In this document: positions 63,605-64,000 of the stretch, piece by piece | How the letters are laid out: every line of letters starts with the position of its first letter | How positions within the stretch are numbered: the stretch's first letter is position 1 | Source of the DNA: Afipia sp. OHSU_II-C1 | Lineage (GTDB): Bacteria > Pseudomonadota > Alphaproteobacteria > Rhizobiales > Xanthobacteraceae | Assembly: GCF_000497575.1 (NCBI RefSeq) | Contig: NZ_APJI01000021.1 | Coordinates: forward strand, 1 to 64,000 | DNA length: 64,000 nucleotides | Direction of reading: 5' to 3' | The notes under the pieces: model-generated | The model's database searches: none | Told to the model about the DNA's origin: nothing | The model's input: only the letters and a program-made list of their open reading frames with translations | Made by a program: the position numbers and the translations under genes

Positions 63605-64000
63605 CTAAATATTACAGAGAACCGCAGGCACCTCTTCACAGGCGAAATACCGTTCGACAGCCCTCATCACCATCAGGGCACCCGCAAAGCCATCCCTGCC
63701 CGAACTGTGTCCGATCGCCGATACCGCGGCCAAAGCCGGCGCCACACGATATCCATCACCCTGAATGGTGGCCTGAATTGCAGCATGCATCGCGGCGGCT
63801 CCATAACCCTGCGCCGCCGTCTGCAAATGGATCCTGCTAATGTCGTTGGTGCGACCAAGATGATTGCGGAAGGTACTCCAGAGCACATCCCGGATATTCG
63901 GTAAATCGAGTTCCGCGAGCGCAATCAGTGCGCCTCCGACCAGGTCATCACCCGACGGTGTGAGACCGGGTCCAAGGCCGATCAGATTTACAAGTGCAGA
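63605..64000 (-). CDS. DUF2877 protein (YlbF/AllH-like), C-terminal part, cut by window edge
   Basis: Partial; the frame is open to base 64000, giving 131 residues. The first visible residues, LIGLGPGLTPSGDDLVGG, are the signature of DUF2877. RTNDISRIHLQTAAQGYG follows. This is the third subunit of the oxamate carbamoyltransferase found with FdrA and YlbE in E. coli. It lies 160-200 bases upstream of the GGT-family gene and reads the same way. Confidence 0.85.
   Translation of the reverse strand, partial: SALVNLIGLGPGLTPSGDDLVGGALIALAELDLPNIRDVLWSTFRNHLGRTNDISRIHLQTAAQGYGAAAMHAAIQATIQGDGYRVAPALAAVSAIGHSSGRDGFAGALMVMRAVERYFACEEVPAVLCNI

Noticed and set aside
1-64000. tRNA, rRNA, IS elements, integrases or phage genes
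   Set aside because: I looked on both strands and found no tRNA-like cloverleaf, transposase or integrase; the accessory-looking regions are not bounded by visible mobility genes.

Overview
This 64 kb window looks like chromosome of an alphaproteobacterium of the Bradyrhizobium / Rhodopseudomonas / Afipia group (Nitrobacteraceae). The evidence is the protein content: a coxMNOP-type alternative oxidase with two subunit III genes, a pstSCAB-phoU-phoB operon with signal sequences typical of that group, small Cys-rich repeat proteins, and moderately high G+C coding. This placement rests on recognised families, not on a marker gene. I see no tRNA, rRNA, insertion sequence, prophage or CRISPR array.

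Layout. (1) 1-12118: the right part of an exopolysaccharide assembly locus. It holds the end of a chain-length tyrosine kinase, a polymerase-like membrane protein, three GT4 glycosyltransferases, a WecG-type transferase, two acyltransferase-3 proteins and a flippase, with one GH10 glycanase on the opposite strand. (2) 12180-13850: small secreted proteins, including two of the cysteine-rich repeat family, one apparently truncated. (3) 14052-18425: an RND efflux pump (adaptor and inner-membrane pump). (4) 18450-29228: a minus-strand type I secretion operon with ABC exporter, HlyD-like adaptor, an acyltransferase-TPR fusion and three large low-complexity or repetitive proteins that are probably its substrates; none has recognisable RTX repeats. 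(5) 29702-32280: two divergent unknown genes and a LuxR-type regulator. (6) 32361-42622: a LacI-controlled uptake and catabolic operon: AgpS-like FAD oxidase, FGGY kinase, ABC sugar/polyol importer, SDR dehydrogenase and GldA-like dehydrogenase. (7) 42775-48518: arsC, then the Pho operon pstS-pstC-pstA-pstB-phoU-phoB with a clear Pho box. (8) 48924-54264: coxM-coxN-coxO-coxP, a subunit IV, a GYD-domain protein and a cytochrome c. (9) 54837-55748: a DUF2189 membrane protein. (10) 55813-64000: a minus-strand oxamate/oxalurate-type cluster: DUF2877 (partial), two gamma-glutamyltransferase-fold proteins, DUF1116 (YlbE), FdrA and carbamate kinase.

The most interesting results are in regions 4 and 10. 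In region 10, FdrA lacks its usual C-terminal domain, and that domain appears as a separate 62-codon gene at the head of the operon. The same 18-bp palindrome sits in the promoters of both this operon and the neighbouring GGT-family gene, so one unidentified regulator probably controls both. In region 4, the secretion operon carries a protein with about five copies of a motif I cannot assign, plus an Asn/Asp/Lys/Val tetrapeptide-repeat protein. Both binding-protein genes (pstS and the region 6 SBP) are followed by strong intercistronic terminator-like hairpins, which would explain high binding-protein to permease ratios.
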